Shown: positions 5,410-7,780 of the stretch, in pieces
How the letters are laid out: each line of letters opens with the position of its first letter
Numbering within the stretch: the stretch's first letter is position 1
Source: ZC4RG29 sp036273935
GTDB lineage: Bacteria > Bacteroidota > Bacteroidia > Cytophagales > Cyclobacteriaceae
Assembly (NCBI GenBank): GCA_036273935.1
Contig: DASUGQ010000517.1
Coordinates: 1 to 7,780, forward strand
Reading direction: 5' to 3'
Length of the DNA: 7,780 nt
Translations under genes and position numbers: made by a program
The notes under the pieces: model-generated
The model's database searches: none
Told to the model about the DNA's origin: nothing
Seen by the model: only the letters and a program-made list of their open reading frames with translations

Positions 5410-7623
5410 ATGTTATTTTTGAAAAGAACTGTTCGGTTTGTATTGATTGGGTTGTTTTTACCAATTTCCTTCCTTAGGGCGCAGGTGTTTCCGGCAGGGT
5501 TTAGCCAAACTCCCGTTGCTAACAATATTAATAATCCAACGGTCATGGCCTTTGCGCCGGATGGAAGAATATTTATTTGTGAGCAGGCAGGAAAAATTCA
5601 CGTTGTGAAGGACAATGTGCTTTTAACTACACCATTCCTGCAATTAACAGTGAATGCCACGGGCGAACGCGGATTGATTGGCATCGCAATAGATCCTGAC
5701 TTCGTAACGAACCAATACATCTATCTTTATTATACCGTACCAACTGCCCCTATTCACAATCGTATCAGTCGGTTCACCGCTAATGGCGATGTTGTAGCGT
5801 CAGGAAGCGAAGTAATAATTCTGGAACTCGACAATCTCAGTGGCGCCACCAATCACAATGGAGGTGCTATGCACTTTGGCAAAGATGGCAAGCTTTACGT
5901 GGCGATCGGAGAGAATGCAACGCCCTCGAATGCCCAAAGCCTGGATACCTATCACGGAAAACTTTTGCGCATCAATAAAGATGGATCCGTACCTGAGGGG
6001 AATCCATTCACTGATGGAAGCGAGCAGAAGAAACGGATATGGGCTTATGGACTTAGAAATCCCTATACATTTTCCGTCCAGCCGGGTACTGATAGAATTT
6101 TTGTTAATGATGTGGGGCAGGTGACCTGGGAAGAAATAAATGACGCGACAGAAGGAGGAAAGAACTTCGGATGGCCAGCTGCCGAAGGGATGAGCACTAA
6201 TCCATTATATGTAAATCCGGTTTATACCTATCAGCACGGAAGCGGAGATGGTAAAGGATGCGCCATAACAGGGGGAACATTTTTTAATCCCTTACAAACA
6301 GACTATCCTGGTATTTATTATGGCAAGTATTTCTTTCAGGATTTGTGCAATGGATGGATCAATTACATTGATTACTCATCGGGTAGTGGTGTTCGTTCTT
6401 CTTTCGCAACGGCTATTCCGGGCAACAGTTTGAGTTTAACTGTAGGCAACGATGGAAACTTATATTACCTGAGTCGAAACAATAAGGCGTTGTATAAAAT
6501 TATTTATTCCAACGCGACCACTCCCTTCATCACTACTCAACCCTCTGGTCTCGCCGCAACGGAAGAACAATCTGTGAGTTTTTTCGTCAGTGCTATTGGT
6601 TCGCAGCCGCTTCAATACCAATGGAAAAAAGACGGCGTCGACATTCCGGGCGCCGCGTCACCTACTTTGACTCTTGAGCAAGTGGAGCCGGGAGATGCAG
6701 GATTATACAACGTCGTCGTCACGAACAGTCAGGGATCGGTTCAAAGTGACGACGCTCAACTGACTGTCGTCAGCGTTAATGACTTACCCTCAGTTCAAAT
6801 TTTAACCCCCAATCAGGGCGATTTGTATGTTGCTGGTACATCCATTAATTTCTCTGGCTCTGCGACAGATGAAGAAGATGGAACCTTACCGGCCGACGCC
6901 TTCAGTTGGGAAATAGACTTTCACCACGACGAACACCTCCATGATCAGCCGGCGATTGAAGGCGTGAAGGAGGGAACATTTGTCGTACCCGATGAAGGGG
7001 AAACGTCTGCGAACGTGTGGTACAGATTTATTTTGACGGCAACTGATTCCGATGGACTCACTGCTAAGGATTCGGTAGATGTACATCCAAAAACATCAAC
7101 TATAAATCTCGATACCGATCCTTCAGGACTTCAGTTAACATTGGACGGCCAGCCTTTCGAAACGCCATGGTCAGTCGTTAGTGTTGAAGGATTTAAAAGG
7201 CAAATCGGGATAATTTCGCCCCAGGTTTTTGATGATAGTAATTATCAGTTCTCCTCATGGGCACATGGTGGGGATGAAACACAGGTGATCGTAACGCCGG
7301 CGAACGACGTTACATACACTGCGCAGTTCAGTGTTGTATTGAGTGTGGAACATGATCTTACTGGTCGTTATGTTTCTCTGTATCCCAATCCCGCTTCCGC
7401 ACATGAGGATGTCATCCTGACAATTCAGTCACCCAAAAGGCAAAGCGTCAGTGTTGATATTATTGATCTGCTCGGAAGACAAATTGACTCGGTTAGCAAA
7501 TCGCTGGTGGAAGGAGAAAATAATATTCCAGTCAATACAAATTCATTAAGCAGTGGAGTCTATGGCATTGTTTTACAGAGCGGGAATCTGAAACTGATCA
7601 AGAGGCTTATCATTTCAAAATAA
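5410..7623 (+). CDS. Secreted PQQ-dependent sugar dehydrogenase-type protein with Ig-like and T9SS sorting domains
   Basis: This encodes 737 residues. A signal peptide (1-25, hydrophobic VLIGLFLPISFL then RAQ) is followed by a GSDH-type beta-propeller (about 27-366). The propeller has GERGLIGIAIDPDF (85-98), NHNGGAMHF with His149 at the position of the catalytic His of soluble glucose dehydrogenase, YGLRNPYTFS (213-222), GQVTWEEIN (236-244), and Cys284 and Cys313, which could form a disulfide. Next are an Ig-like domain (about 372-454, with LQYQWKKDG and GDAGLYNVVVTN), a PKD/Ig-like module (about 459-560) containing SWEIDFHHDEHLHD, and a small beta module (about 564-643, YQFSSWAHGG to YTAQF). 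It ends in a T9SS type A sorting domain (about 653-737, YPNP at 658-661). It is predicted to oxidise sugars or related alcohols with PQQ at the cell surface or outside the cell. The substrate is unknown and no PQQ biosynthesis gene is in view. No Shine-Dalgarno or good promoter is seen; TACTTTTC at 5390-5397 is only a one-mismatch -7 string. Confidence 0.94.
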   Translation: MLFLKRTVRFVLIGLFLPISFLRAQVFPAGFSQTPVANNINNPTVMAFAPDGRIFICEQAGKIHVVKDNVLLTTPFLQLTVNATGERGLIGIAIDPDFVTNQYIYLYYTVPTAPIHNRISRFTANGDVVASGSEVIILELDNLSGATNHNGGAMHFGKDGKLYVAIGENATPSNAQSLDTYHGKLLRINKDGSVPEGNPFTDGSEQKKRIWAYGLRNPYTFSVQPGTDRIFVNDVGQVTWEEINDATEGGKNFGWPAAEGMSTNPLYVNPVYTYQHGSGDGKGCAITGGTFFNPLQTDYPGIYYGKYFFQDLCNGWINYIDYSSGSGVRSSFATAIPGNSLSLTVGNDGNLYYLSRNNKALYKIIYSNATTPFITTQPSGLAATEEQSVSFFVSAIGSQPLQYQWKKDGVDIPGAASPTLTLEQVEPGDAGLYNVVVTNSQGSVQSDDAQLTVVSVNDLPSVQILTPNQGDLYVAGTSINFSGSATDEEDGTLPADAFSWEIDFHHDEHLHDQPAIEGVKEGTFVVPDEGETSANVWYRFILTATDSDGLTAKDSVDVHPKTSTINLDTDPSGLQLTLDGQPFETPWSVVSVEGFKRQIGIISPQVFDDSNYQFSSWAHGGDETQVIVTPANDVTYTAQFSVVLSVEHDLTGRYVSLYPNPASAHEDVILTIQSPKRQSVSVDIIDLLGRQIDSVSKSLVEGENNIPVNTNSLSSGVYGIVLQSGNLKLIKRLIISK

Positions 7624-7650
7624 CGATATCTATTTTGAATGAACATTATC

Positions 7651-7780
7651 CTACTTCTTTTTGCCGGGTAATGCGAACCGCATCTTAACCTTGGCCTTGC
7701 TCTTCACCGGTTCGTCGTTTCGCCTGGTGGGGCTCCACTTAGGGCCTTCTTTGATTAATCGTATTACCTCATCATCACAA
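7651..7780 (-). CDS. TonB C-terminal domain protein, 3' end (partial)
   Basis: The reverse strand carries the last 42 codons of a gene that enters from beyond the right edge; its stop (TAG) is at 7653-7651. The peptide includes VIRLIKEGPKWSPTRRN and then VKSKAKVKMRFALPGKKK. The pattern I-x-x-G-P-x-W-x-P, followed by a basic stretch and a final hydrophobic strand, is the end of the TonB C-terminal domain common in Bacteroidota, either in energy transducers or in proteins joining a carboxypeptidase-like or BlaR-type part to a TonB domain. The rest of the gene is outside the window, so which of these it is cannot be decided. It converges on the sugar dehydrogenase gene with only 27 bp between stops and no clear terminator hairpin. 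Confidence 0.8.
   Translation of the reverse strand, partial: CDDEVIRLIKEGPKWSPTRRNDEPVKSKAKVKMRFALPGKKK

Noticed and set aside
5217..5477. An 86-codon ORF starting within tRNA-Val and running into the sugar dehydrogenase gene
   Set aside because: It overlaps a tRNA and a clear gene in another frame, and its peptide has no recognisable features.

Overview
The window looks like a piece of chromosome from a member of the Bacteroidota, probably a Cytophagales- or Chitinophagales-like environmental bacterium. Four things support this. The large secreted protein ends in a type IX secretion (T9SS) sorting domain with a YPNP motif. A partial gene at the right edge encodes a TonB-type C-terminal domain of the kind common in this phylum. 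The tRNA pair has a TTG / TAnnTTTG promoter, the form used by the Bacteroidota housekeeping sigma factor. Most genes lack a clear Shine-Dalgarno sequence. The placement below phylum is inference.

Left half (1-3016): a co-directional run of six genes of small soluble proteins. These are the tail of a short pirin (YhaK-like), a second full-length pirin with intact metal ligands, an FMN nitroreductase-family protein, a YjdI-type (4Fe-4S) protein, a SnoaL-like/NTF2-fold protein and an RBBP9/YdeN-type serine hydrolase that starts with TTG. Each family recurs in bacterial handling of quinones, electrophiles or aromatic compounds. The tight spacing of the first four genes suggests an operon for redox or electrophile detoxification. 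The 94-bp gap before the nitroreductase holds a long imperfect inverted repeat, a strong ribosome binding site and an eight-codon leader ORF that overlaps the nitroreductase start.

Middle (3084-4924): a secreted nucleotide pyrophosphatase/phosphodiesterase-like enzyme of the alkaline phosphatase superfamily, in which one expected zinc-binding His appears to be replaced by Asp. Convergent to it is a DUF985 (Cupin_5) protein.

Right half (5000-7780): a promoter and two tRNA genes, Lys(CTT) and Val(GAC). Then comes a 737-residue secreted protein made of a PQQ-dependent sugar dehydrogenase-type beta-propeller, an Ig-like domain, two further beta-rich modules and a T9SS sorting domain. The window ends in the convergent 3' end of a TonB-domain gene. 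No gene-free stretch exceeds 300 bases; the longest are 4925-5078 (promoter region) and 5259-5409 (nothing recognisable beyond a weak promoter-like string). I found no mobile element, CRISPR array or phage gene. The window is mostly ordinary. The nitroreductase leader and the phosphodiesterase metal-site change are the two details most worth following up.
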